DNA from: Notamacropus eugenii
Taxonomy: Eukaryota; Chordata; Mammalia; Diprotodontia; Macropodidae
Assembly: GCF_028372415.1 (NCBI RefSeq)
Contig: NC_092872.1
Coordinates: forward strand, 12,003,001-12,067,000
Length of the DNA: 64,000 nt
Reading direction: 5' to 3'
The position numbers were made by a program, and so were the translations under genes. Below the pieces are notes generated by a model that was given only the letters and a program-made list of their open reading frames with translations, was not told where the DNA came from and did no database searches. Below, piece by piece: positions 35,601 through 49,200 of this stretch (position 1 is the first letter of the stretch; every line of letters starts with the position of its first letter).

Positions 35601-38600
35601 AACTCAGTTCTACTGAGTCCCCAGACAATCTTATTTCCATTACACTTGGAAGGCATCTCAGGGGTCATCTGGTGTACAGCCGTCTGGATTTTACATATGA
35701 GGAAGAAGCCATCAGAAGAGATGAAGGGACTGCTCTAATCTCTTAGGGCTAGGGAGGGGCAGAACTGGCCCAAGGTTTAGTTTTCCTGATTCGCAGCTCT
35801 AGGCCAGCCTGCCTCTGGAAAAATTATTTCCCCCTTTCACCTTTGCTGTCCCCAAAGTAATGTAAATAAATACCTCTGCATCATATTTTTCATTGATGGC
35901 AGGCTCAGTCGTGATCAGTTTCATTCTGCTGGCGAAACGAAGTGAAGAAAGCTGAAAAACAAATGGTCACGATCGTGAGGTAGCTTTTCCTTTCGTAAAT
36001 GGTCCTTAGGTCTCTGGGGGAACAGGGAGAACCTTGTTCAGCCTGATTGTCTGCCATCCTGGGAGGTCCTCCAAGTGGAGGCTGGCTCCCATCTGCATGG
36101 CAGAGTTCTGGAAGGCTTAGTCTCAGGGGTGGGGAACCTGTAGTCTCCAGGCCACACTTGAGGACCTAGAGGGCCACATGTGGCCTCGAGGCTGCAGGTT
36201 CTCCACCTCTGGTAGACTCTGCCTACCTAAGTGGGCTATCACAGGCTTTTTTGCTGTGGAACTGTCTTATAAACAAAGGTTTGCCTACTTTCCCAAGAAA
36301 ATGATAAAAAGAAAAGAATACTGATTTTTAACTTTGCTTGCCGTCTCTCTTTTGTAAGGGGGGTGGGAGGGGTGTGTGTTAATGAATAGAAAGAGGAGGA
36401 GAGAATGGAGGTGGCACTGGGGCTGGAGGTATTCCTTTGCTTTCTTCTAAACCTGTGGTATTTAGTTACAAAGAATGACATAACAGTTCTCATACACACT
36501 TTTAAAAACTGGTCTGCTTATATCTGGCTGATCATCTTTGAGCAGACACTTTGCAAAGCAAGTAATTAGTGTCTGATAAAGGAAGGAAGGCTAATACCCA
36601 AGTGGGGTAGCTTTCCAGAAGCACTAGATCTCTAAGGCTTAAGCTGGGAGCCGCTGGACCCACATGGTGACGTTGCTCATTCCCTCCCTGAATAACTTCT
36701 GGGAAAACATTTCTTTCTGGCAGAAGGCTTTCAATAGTTAGCTAAGTAATAGCTGGAGATCACAAGCCAGTAGGTTCAACAGCATTTATAGGGAAAAGCA
36801 TCTATCTTTCATGGATACTCACTGTTGTGTCTCAAACTTGCTAAATCATCTTGACACTTAGGGCAATATTAATCAATTTGACGCTTAGCAACCCAGCCAA
36901 TGTTTAGAAAAGGGATGGATCAGTGTATTCTGGCTATAAATCTGCCTTCAATGGAATTCCTAGAAGGGAAAATGGTAAAGTCTTCTCTTTTAAATGAAAG
37001 AGGGGAGGCTAACCCTGTAGAGTTGCGGTCATCTTTGGATCATATAATGTTGATTTGGATAGTTGTAAAAAGAGTTGGAAAGGATCTTAGAGGTCATCTA
37101 AAATAACCATTTGTTAAAGGAGTCCAAGGTTACAAATGGGGAAAATGGAACCCAAAAGGAAAGTTATTTGCCCAAGGTTTTGTGGCTAACTAGAGGCAGA
37201 GTTGTGGAGAGTCAAAGTCTCCTGGATTCCTGCCCAGTCTTCTTTTCAACCTACTCAGAAAATCTCTTCTCTTTCAAGGACTCAACAATGATACTGAGTA
37301 GTCTGTCATGTCTCTAAAAAAATGAGGAGAGGTTAGCACTGAAACTTGTGAGTTAGAAATTGGCAAGAAGCTGGCTTGAGGTCTCACAGGAACTCAGGAT
37401 CAAATTTACAATCAGAACTGAGAACTCAAAATTAGTCCACTGAGAAAGGAAGAAAGTAGAACTTTTGTTTAATTCTCTATAGAATAAGGTATAGTATCTT
37501 TTTTATTTTATAGAAACATACCTGTGATTAAAATAGTCAAGTCTTTGGCATAAGTATGAAAATATTTTAAAATATGAGAGAGAAGTTCTTTATTCATCCC
37601 ATATATTTTTGTCCTCCCTCTCTCTCCTTTCATCTCCCTGCCCTCCTACTCTTTGGGATTAAATATAATTATTTCTCCAGAAAATGAGGCCTGGACACTG
37701 CATTGGCAAGCCCCGTGGATGCGTAGCCCAGCAACACCTTAGGGGGCAGCAGGACAAACATCTGGCTCTGATGGATACATCTATGTCCTAGTCCTGTGAT
37801 ACCTGGGAAGGGCTCTCAGGCCTTGAAAGGGAAGCTGGAAGGTGGACTAAGACAAAGGACTGAGGATGAGGGTGGGAATGATTTGCTTAAGTGCTATTTA
37901 ATTTAAATCAAATGTGCCTTTGTTTATATTTTTGGATGGTATACTCTTACTTTTTGAAATGGGCTTGTGTTTTAACAGTCGTCTGGCTTTCCCTGCAGAC
38001 AGAGAGGCCAGAAAAATCTCTGAAATGTCCAATCTTGTAAGGACTATCAGCATTTACCATCTAAACTAAAATCACAGATACAAGTCCTCTCATCTGAGGT
38101 TTCATATAATATGACAGTCTTTGGTTTTAATCACTTTACCAGGTTCTCTCCTTCATAAAGCTGAAGTCCCACCTTGGGAGGGGGTACTCGATCATTAGAA
38201 AGATTGTAGGGCTTCCGTCATAGGACATTAGATCACAATCCATAGCACTGAGGGCTAGATGGGCCTTAGGTGCCTAGAAGGGCCTTAGGTGCCTGGAAGG
38301 AACCACTTACTTATGGTGACTGCAGTCAGGCCCCTGAATGCTCTACAGTTTTAATGCCCCATATGATCTACGGGCTTATACACTTATACAAAATGCCTTC
38401 AAAATGCAACATCCTGGGAGAAGAAGCTGTTAAGCCTGCCTTCCCAGATAAGTGAAGTTCACTCCTTTCAAGTACCAACACTATTTTAAACATGGAATTA
38501 GAAATCTTTCTAAGTGCATCCTAGACTGATTGTCTCTTAAATCAAGGAGACTGAACAAAGTCTACCTGGGTCATTCATTAGACACATCCAGCATCTTACT

Positions 38601-40199
38601 GTACTGCTGTGATACAATGATGCCCACAGGGCCTCTTTAGGCACATAGGACTAATTGCTCGATCTTTACTGCAGTTTCAGATTGCTGGGCTTTCTGCTTC
38701 ATTATCAGGTAGACAGCTGTCTCTTCTTGTTACTATCACTCGAGACTACCTTTAACAAGTTTGCAGTTTTCTGATCTGCTGATTCTAACTTTCTGGAAGG
38801 TGAGAAACTGGATCACCAACCTGGTCAGAAATGTACATTAAAGCAAAATCAATCAGGTTCTGTACTCTGAGGGGGCCCCAGCACTGGATTGTAGGGCACA
38901 GACTTTGTCTCAGCTCTTTCAGCAGCTCACAGAGCTCCTTTCAATACCTTTGCTTTCACCGATGCTAGAAGTATGACCCCCTATAAGTGGGTTTCTATAC
39001 GCCTTTACGTTTCCCAGAACACTTGGCAGAGCACTAGTCATAAGGCATTTCCAAGGGCACACTGGTTACATAAATAGGAGCCTGAACAGTAGAATGTACA
39101 TCTGTTCTTCTATAAGTAGCAGGAAAAAAACAACAGCCTGGCTCATCACACCCTGTATCATTTATTCTTTTGGATTGGAAGTTGCAAGAGTATCATCTTC
39201 TCAAAAGATATGCATATTACATTCCCCCAGAACATCAGTAAACAAAAGCGACCTGCCTTGCTGAGCAGTTTGCACTTTCCAGGTTAGTTACATGTCTTAT
39301 GTCTTATGCATCTATTCTCTTTCCTGGTGTTGGCAAAGATTGGGATTTCTAGTATAGTTGGTACAGCAGTAGGGAAATCTCCCTAGAACAACGGTTCTTA
39401 GCCTGGGGTCTGTCAATTTGCTTGAAAAGAAATTTTTTTATAACTGTGTTTCAATCATATAATTGATTTTCTTTAGGATCCTGTGTGTTTTAAGCTTTTA
39501 AAAACACTCTGAAATGTCCACAGACCTCACCAGATTGCCAAAGGAGTCTGAGACACGAAGAAGGCTAACACCTAACTTCATCCCACAGGTTTGCATGGAC
39601 CTCAGTTTGCTTTAGACTCCCCTTTGCAGACAGGAGCTCAGAGAAGCCCTGAAGCACTGAGCCAAGTGATAACTATGCTCTTTTCAAATGGAAAATCCCC
39701 CATATGGAAACTGATCAGACTGAGCCAAATCCACCAGGCCTTTCCAGAGCTTCAGATTGCTCCAAGAATAGGGAAGACATCTGTGGGAGAAGTGACCAAT
39801 GACAAAGGGATGTCACCCTCTATTGATCTGGACAACCTCACACAGATAAAGATGGAGGCAAGCTAGGTGGCTCAGTAGGGAAGCTAGTGGTACAGTAGAG
39901 AGAGCACTGAGTCTGGAGTCAGGAAGACCTGAATTCAAATTCAGCTTCAGGCACTTATTAGGTGTGTGACCCTGAGCAAGTCCTTCAACCTGTTTGCTTC
40001 AATTTCCTTATCTGTAAGATGAGCTGGAGAAGAAATATCACTGCCAAGAAAATCCCATATGGGGTCACAAAGAATAGGACACGACTGAACCACATACAAA
40101 TAATGAACAACATTATTTGGGAAGGGTAAGTCTGAGAATGTTTGTTACTAGGTTCTGTGAGGTAAGAAAGCCCTGAGAGACCATCAAGGTCATCCAACA

Positions 40200-40252
<53 letters not shown>

Positions 40253-43200
40253 GCTTCTATGATACTGATGCTTCCTTTTATCTGATCTTCACGACAACTC
40301 TTACTGTTCCTGACACCTGAATACAGGCGTTCATTAAGGTTTAATCCTCAGTCCTCTTCTCTATCCTTTCTCCTTTGGTGATCTCATCCACTCTTGATTG
40401 TCATCTCTATAGCTATGCCTTCTAAATCTCTACCCTCCAAACTTTGATGCCTCCTCTGACCTACAGACTATCACCTGCAATTTTCTGTTAGATATCTATA
40501 CTTGAATTTCCAACTGGCATAGAATATGTCTACTCCAAACTAACTTCATCATCTTCTTCCCCAAACCAGGTCTTGCTCCTTACTTGTTTATTTCTATATA
40601 TTATAGATAGGGACTGGAACTGATATTTCATTGGTATAAGGAATTCCAATATAAAGGTTATCAGTATAGGGAAACTCCCTCTATTAATGTAGGTCACTCT
40701 TTCTCTGCAACATATAGTCTTAATAAGTTGCCTGGAGCATTAAGAGGTTAAATGACTTGACCAAGGTCACACAGCCAGTATGTGTCAGAGATGAGATTTC
40801 AATTTTTTTCTACATCACATTGCTTCCTGTCAAGACCATTATTGATGTCACCAGGAATTGGGTTCCCAGTCATTTTTGATTTTTCCCCTCCTTTCATATC
40901 TAATGTCACCAGTTTTAATAATGTCTCTTTATATTATCTTTTTCTTTTTGAGGAAATCAGAATTAAGTGACTTGCCCAGGGTCACACAGTTAGTAAGTGT
41001 CTGAGGCTAGATTTGAACTCAGATCCTCCTGACTCCAAGGTTGGTGCTCTATCCCCTGCATTACCTAGCTGCTCCAATAATGTCTCTTGAATCCTCTCCT
41101 TTTCATGTCCCACTGCCAGCACTCTGTTTCTGAAACAACCAATCTCATAACTGGTCTGCCCATTCTCCTTCTCTTCTCCCTCTTATCTTCATACAGGCTG
41201 CTGTGACATCAGTCTTCCTGAAGGACAACTCTGATCATATCATTCCCCTGCTCCAAACCCCTGAATGACTTCCCGTTGACTGATGAATAAAGCCTTAACT
41301 ACTGCAATTCAAGGCTCTCCATAATCTCCTTTTTAAAACTTATCTCCTCCTATTCTTGTCTATGTACCTTATACTACTATTCCTCAAACAAAGTTACTGT
41401 TTTCCTACCTACAGTGCTACTCAGGGAGCTCCACCATCATGAATGTCTTCCCCATACATCTTTACTCTGAAAGCCCAACCATCCTTCAAATCTTAGCTCA
41501 AAGTCTATCTTATCTAAGAAACTCTCCCTGATCCTTTCATCCAGAAATGGTCTTTTCTTCCTTGAACTCTCACAGCACAATGTACCTCTCCCTCTCTACT
41601 TTGGCTGTTTGCATGGTTATTTGTCTTAGCTCCTCTATGGGATAAATTCTTAAGAGATGAAGACTGGATCTTATATTCAAATCCCCCACAATACCATAGC
41701 ATAATCATTCACACACAGTTGATTTTCAATGAATACTTGCCAAAATGAATGCCTAAGTTATAGAAGGGCCTTGTGACCTTATCTTTGAAAACCAGTGTTT
41801 TTGGAAAAGGGATTTTAGTAGGATCCACAAGGAATACATCTCTTTTTCCCCTTCTTGAGGCAAAGGGCAATTCATGTTCTTAAAATCTATCCCAAAAAGT
41901 AACTGTCTTCCCTACTTACTGTCTCATCCAGCTGAGTAGCATCACCATAGACATTTGCCACAATGACCATGTTACAATTTCCCCCTGCGAAGGAAGAAGA
42001 CAGAAAGGCTATGAGCCACAAAGGGTTTTGTGCTAAGACAGTCACTTTAGTGCTATAGTAACTAGAGAATGAGAACACTAGACCTGTGATTTTACTCTAC
42101 CAATGCAAGATGGCACCTTCTATGCAACTGATAGACTTTGAAGTCTTCTTGGAACAAGGAAAGGGGTTAAGTACTTGGCCCAGGGTCACATGGCCAGAAT
42201 GTGTCAGAGGCTGGTCTTGTCTTTTTGCTTCCAAAGCCAAAGCTCTATCTACTATGCCACAAGGCCTCTAATAATTAGTGAGAGGAGGGAAAAAGTGAAT
42301 AGTGGAGGAGAGATGCCCAACAGAGAAAAAAAGAGAAAGAAATGAGGGAATGAACATAGAGGTAGAGACATAGACATACATACTGGGAAATGAGAGAAAG
42401 AGAAGAGGAGAGAGATGGCAGGAAGGGAGGAAAAAGAGAAGAAATAGACAGCAGGAGAAGAAAATGAAACACAGAAATAGAGTACAGAAGAGAAAGTCAG
42501 ATAGACAAAGAACATATACCATGCTTTCGATTCATTCTACTATGTCTGATGGTCACTGGGAAAGGTATAGATGAAAGTATGTATAGACTTGAAAAAGGAG
42601 ATAGTGGTTTTGATGGGATTCAAATGCTTTATATCTCTTGAATGATTTAACACTGTCAAAAGTAATGATGAGTCTCTACTGTTAGCACATATATAAGCCT
42701 TGATGGACATTGGCTCCAGGTTTCCTTCTGAATTACAAGCCATGAAGCTTTTCTTTCACTATTTTATATCGACTTAAACAAATTCCAACTTCCTTACCTA
42801 ATGAGTCCTTCAGAGCATGGGTGAGCTTGCACTGCCGGAAGGGGACGTGTTCTCTTTTTCGGTCCCCTAAAGCAATAATAGCCTGTTCCAGGAAGGACAG
42901 GGATTTGTTGATATATGTGGCTTCCTTCAGGATTTGTCCTTCTGACTACAATACAAAAAACAAAAAAAAAAAAAAGGAAAAGAAAAAAAGGTCAAATGGT
43001 TCAGACACTTCACTTCAGATGGAGCGGTCCATTTGTCAAAACCATCTCTCCTCATTCATTCTTACTATCAGTGGTCATACTATTCTCCCAGTCACTCAGG
43101 TTCAGAATCTCAGAATTAAATTCATTTTCAGTCAGGCACCAATTCTGTAAATTCTTTTTTCCCAATAACAATGATTTATTAAATGCTTACCATATGCAGA

Positions 43201-46200
43201 GTTCAGTGTGGGATGGGGGGGTGGTGGCAGGGGAGGGAGAGACAGCATTTGAAGTTTAGATAAGACATAGATCCCTGCCCTCATGGTGTTTGTCTAGTAG
43301 GGGAAATAAGCTAAAAACACATAAAACTTTAATACACAAGGTTAAATAAATGAAATAGATTCTTGCAAATCCAAGAGCCATTTGAGATCCCTCTGGCCAT
43401 AGGGATCAGAGAAGGCTTTGTAGAAGAGGCAGCCTTTGGTTAGCCTCTAGACAATGCCGAGGAATTCAACAAGCATCTCGGGAACAGAACAAGGGAAAGG
43501 ATGGAGGCAGGAGAGAACACAGTGTTCAGGAGGTCGTCCAGCTTGAAGGGAAGTTAGTAGTAGGAGACAAGGCTGGAAGAAAAGGGCAGTGTCAGAGGAC
43601 ACCGGGCCTTGAATGCCAGGCACAGGAGATTTAACTTTAATCACTGCACAATGAGTCACTAAAGATGAGCAAAGAAGTGACGTGATCAGACCCAGGCTTA
43701 TGCAGGCTTTTTTTTCTGGCAGTAATTTGAAAAATGGACTGGAATTCTCTTTTTCTAGAATATAGATGAAAGTGCTCATTATTTACCCCTTAAATTCAGA
43801 ATAAAAAGGATAGTAAAAGATAGAAAATCTTAACAATAAACAGACTGGAGGCAGTAGGGGAAAGATGTGCTATGAAGCTGTAGATCTGTTGATCTAGAAA
43901 TGAAGGGCACATGCAGGTGGTGGCAGTGGGGGCAGAAAGGAGAGGATGAATATTATTTGGTGTTATTCTGGTTTTCTAGTTGTTTTCGTCATGCCTGACT
44001 CTGTGACCCCATCTGGGATTTTCTTGGCAAAAATACTGTAGTGATTTGTCATTTCCTTCTCCAGCTCATTTTACAAGTAAGGAACTGAGGCAAACAGAGT
44101 TGAGTAAACAGGTTGCCCAGGGTCAATAGCTCATAGATGTCTGGGGCCGGGTTTGAACTCAGGAAGATGAGTCTTACTGACTCTAAGCCCATCATCACCT
44201 TATCTACTGAGCCATCTAGCTGCTCAAATTTTGGATATCATAGGTTTGATTTATTAAGAACAGATAGTTATTAAGTACCTAAGACACACCAGCCATTATA
44301 CCAGGTACTGGGAATATAAAAACAGAAAATGAAATAGGTTTCTGCCTTCCAGGAGCTAATATTTTATCAGAAGTGGAAAGTAACATGTACACAGATAAAG
44401 TTATTAGATTTATTAGAAAGGAAAGAGAGATAGTAACTGGAGGCCTCAAGAAAGGCTTTCTGCCAGAGATGGCAGATTTAAAAGGCAGTTGTAAGGAGAG
44501 AGGGCACAGAGACCACAGATGGCGTGTTACATTTGGCAAACATTTGAGTTGGCATGAAAGGAAATAATATGAAATAAGTCTGGTAACACAGTCAGGAGAC
44601 AGATTGGGGAGAGCTTTAAATGCTAGAATGAACACTGTTTGTTGAAGCAAAGAACTGGGGCAGGGGGAAAGGCGAGAGCCCTCAATGGCTGAACTGTGGT
44701 ATATAAATGTAACCATTATTACTCTATGAAATGATGAAAGGGATGGATTCAGAGAAAACTGGGAAGGTTTCTATGAATTGATCCAGAGTAAAATGAGAAC
44801 TGGGGAGCTATTCATATGAATACAACATTTCATATGAAACTACTAGGATTAAGAACTCTGAGAGATGCAGTGACCAATCAGGATTCCAGAAGACTGAAGA
44901 TGCCATTCATGAGACGCAATCTTGAGTACTTGTTTATGTGTCTGGTATTTATGCTTGTCTCCTCAACTAGAATGTAAGCTCCTGGAGGACAGGGACTGTA
45001 TCTCATACTTTTATGTGTTAGTGCTGGGAGGGCAAGCAAAGTAGAATCTTTTGCTGCGTTTTGGTTTATACCAAGAAGTATAATGCTTCTGAATAATGTG
45101 ATTAAGGAGAATCTTTCCCACCCATTCTTGGGCCTGGGAAGATTTGTAGTAAGGTCCACAACTTTTATTAATGAGGCACTGGTTCCCACGGGATGTGATG
45201 TTCTCTGGCTCTAGAAAGTGTATAAAGACTCTGAGGTGCAGTTTTACTTTGGGGCTTAGCTTTTGGAAGAAAGTTTGAGGGCTCGATGAGAGTCTGGGAA
45301 GCTGCTAAGCCCCCCAGCTTTGAAAACCCACATGTTGGTGCTTCCCTCTCTGGTAACTATGGTCAGACAGTTGAACCTGTCTATTGATTTGTAATATACG
45401 TATTGATTAGGGCCAGATAGAGGAAACCATGTCTGTTGATTTTTGATATCTCTGTATTTTCTCTGAAGTTCAGGGTGCTGACTTTTTCCCCTGAACTAAG
45501 TGAATGATACATGTGCTTGATTAAAGTAGATTGTTGAACCTTCAAAAGTTGCTTTCCTTTTAGAGAAGCAGATCAAAGAACTTATTGTAGCAGCTCCCCA
45601 CCCCCACCCCATGTATGTTGGGGTGTTTACTGATACGAGTGCCTAGCTGTAAGCATAAGCAAGGTGGGACTTTTATTGTTCTTTTTGGAGTTCAGTTCCT
45701 TAGGATCAGGACAAATTGTAAACATTTGAAGGATAACCTCAGTAATTCACAGCTGTGCTGAGTCATGTGGGTTGTGAGGCCTTCTGGCTCTGAGCCTATT
45801 AGTTGAAAAGTATATATACTGGGAGGTTGATGTTTTGCTTTGGGGGCTCGCTCATGAGAAGGATCTTTTGATTTCTGGGATGGGATTCTGAGTAGCCATT
45901 TGTTTAGAGCCCCCATCCCACCTCCAGTTACTCAGATGTTGGTGCTCTCCCGATATGGTGGTATATGTAGGTGGTTGCATTGCTTTGCTCAGACAGTTGG
46001 AGCCCTGTCAAATCTCTGCTAGTTTCTCTGCTTGTGTTTTCTATACTCATTTCATTCTACTTATCTGTAACTAAAGTAAGATTGTTGACTCCTTTAAAGT
46101 TTAGAAAAACAGATCAAAGAACTTGTGCTAGCAACCCATCCTGAGGAATACTGTGGTTGCTAATACATTAGCACACTTGGTCACATAATAGCTACCCATT

Positions 46201-49200
46201 AAGCTCTTGTGGAAAGAATTAAATTAAAACCTAAATTCACCTGACTATACCAGGCTTTGTAAAGGGCAAAAATGCAAAGTTTTAGAATGTCTTCTATTAT
46301 ATTAATCTAAACCCTCTGGAACAGAAAGAAACCCTTAAGCTTCTCCAGTTCCTTTTCCTAGGGTCCAGGGAATTACTATTCCAAACAAGAGAAATGTTCA
46401 TTCTTAACTTTACAGATGGTCCTAGAAGCCTAAGAAAATTCATTTGGAGATGATAATGCTATGTGATCATAGAATCTCAGAGTTGGAAGGGACATCCAAT
46501 ATTTTGTAGCCCAACTCCCTACCTTAAGCATAAAGGGCTTTTACAATATCCCCAACAAGTGATCATTTCCAGTTTTGAACAGATTCTAAGGATGGGGAAC
46601 TCTCTACCTCTTGAGACCAGTTTATTCTATTTTCAATCAACAATCAATCAACGAACAAAAATCAATGTTATTGTTAAGAAATTTTTTCTCTTATTTTGGC
46701 AAAATCTCCCTCTCTCCATCTCTCTCCCATTTGTTCTAGTTCTGCCTACTGGGACCAAGAAGCCTAACTCTTTTTCCATATAACATCTTAAATCTTCTCT
46801 GTGCTAGACATTCTCAATTCTTCCCACCGATCTTCATGTGGAATGATATCAAAATATCCTCACGGTTGTGATTGATTGTCCTCATACCTCAATAGTTATG
46901 AACCAAGGGGTTAAAATTTTGAGAAAAATCTAATCGAAGGACTAGATAACTTCATAACCCAGATCAATTCCTACGAGGAGAAATTGGACTCGGAAATAAT
47001 TGAACATTCTTTCTTTGTAAGATTATCACCACTTGCTTGGGTCCTCCTTTCTTCACTCTGATTTGTAACGTGGGCACCCCAGGTGACATTGTCACTATAA
47101 CATAGCTGCAAGGCCACATCTCTCCCGGCTGACTCCAGAGCTTGCCTGAAACCACAGGTCTCTCATGACTCTATCAGCTGCTGCTATTTATGGGATGAAA
47201 CTTTTAAAAATGTATCATAAGCTTAACCATCCACAAAACCATACAAACATAAAAAACAAGGGGAGGAAATCAGATCGCACACAACTCTGTGTCCTTTAAC
47301 AAGACAGATCAGCAAGGCAGATTCCTTTGTTCTGTGTCCCCCTTGAGGCCAGGCCCAAGCACTGCCACTCCAGGTCTACACTTCTTTTCTGGTCAGTGTA
47401 TGGACCATTTGGACACCACTGATTTTATTCTTCATCCCCTCATACAGATTCTTCTATTATTTCCTGGTATGTTTTATAATTGTGTTTTTATGGCATTATG
47501 TTGTTGAGTCTTTTCCAGTCACATCCATCTCTTTGTGACCCCATTTGGGGTTTTCTTGGTAGAGATACTGGGATGGTTTGCCATTTTCTTCTCCAGTTCA
47601 TTTCACAGATGAGGAAACTGAGGCAAATGGGATAAGTGACTTGCCCAGGGTTACACATATCTAATAAGTGTCTGAGGCCAGATTTGAACTCACAAAAAGC
47701 CTGGCACTCTATCACTACAACACTTAACTGATACCATATTATTCCATTGATTTAATATAACAATTTATTTGCCCATTTCCCAATTGTTGGACATCTAGAT
47801 TGTTTCCTCCCTTTTTTTTTGCTCTTAAAAATAAAACAAGTGGATATTTTTGTACACCCAGGAGGTTCTTTTTTTTTTTAGATGATGCTTTTGGAAGAGA
47901 GTTCTGGCACTGCAACTTCTGGGTCAAACGGCATGATCAATTTGTGACTATAAGATGAAATGTAAAAGGCAGAAAAGATCCTATATTTGTATTCAAAAAA
48001 TAAATGGCATAAACATAGGATGCGGGAGGTATGACTAGACAACAGTGTGCGTGAAAAAATATCGGAGGCTTCAAGAGCATTACAAACTGAATAGGAGCCA
48101 GTCAGAAAAGAAAAGTGCAAACTTAATGGAATATTAAGCCAAATCAATAGAGGCACGGCGCCCAGAATAAAAAGCCTAGTTTATTATTTCCTAGTCAGAC
48201 CATATCTGTAGTATAACTATATTTAGTTATGGCAGCTGCATTTTAGAAACATTGACAAGCTGGAGCACATCCAGAGGAGAGTGATCAGAAGCCTGGAGAC
48301 TAAACCATATGGGGATCAATGAAGGAATTAGGGACGTTTTGCTTAGAGAAGAGAAAACTTGGTGAGGGAGAAGGAGGTAGGACACATGAGAGTCAGCCTC
48401 AAGTATTTTAAGGGTTGTCAAATGGAAGGAGGATTCAGGGGTTCAACTTGTCCCAGAGGGTAGAACAAGGAGCAGTAGTTGGAAGTTTAGAAGTTAGATT
48501 TTTACTTCATATAAAAAAAAAAAAGACTTAAAACTATTCAATAAGTAGAATGCTCAGGAAGTAGTGGGTTTTCCAGGCTTGTAATGGGGCTGTTATAGAG
48601 GGATTTCCTGCTCAGGGACTGGTGGGACTACTAGATAATCTCAGATAATCTACTACTTTTAGACTCCACTTGAGGGCTCAGGCCTCCACATACACTGAAA
48701 GCAATAACTTCTCTGTCCAAAAATGTATTTGAATACAAACACATGAAAGCTCAACAAGACTTTACCTCAATATCAGTTTCACATTCTCACATTATGATTT
48801 ATATTTCAATGATACCTTGATCTAATCGATCCATCTATCCAGACTCCTGCTTTCTTTCTTGCTCATGGCCATTGAAACTTGCCTACTCCTCCAAACCTTA
48901 ACCAATTATATTTTGGGCTCCATGTCTGTAGATACCATCCCTCCATACTCGGAACATCCTCTTCTGCCTACTATGGTTCTATATATTGAACTCTCTGAAT
49001 TTCTTTCAGTTCACGTGCCACTCTCTCCCTGCCAATGTAGAATTTAAGAACAGGTGTGGCCAGTCCATCAGCCCATTGCCCACAGTTACACCAGCGTAGC
49101 CAACGTTTCACTGAAGTCAATCACTTTGACTCTTTGCTAATCTTCCCAGCTTTAGTTTTAGTTTTTTTTTTTTAATTTCTGGCTACTGTCTCACCTATTG

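Noticed and set aside
42252..42522. Three overlapping minus-strand frames rich in Ser, Phe and Leu
   Set aside because: Antisense of the GA-rich low-complexity tract; they resemble membrane proteins only by composition.
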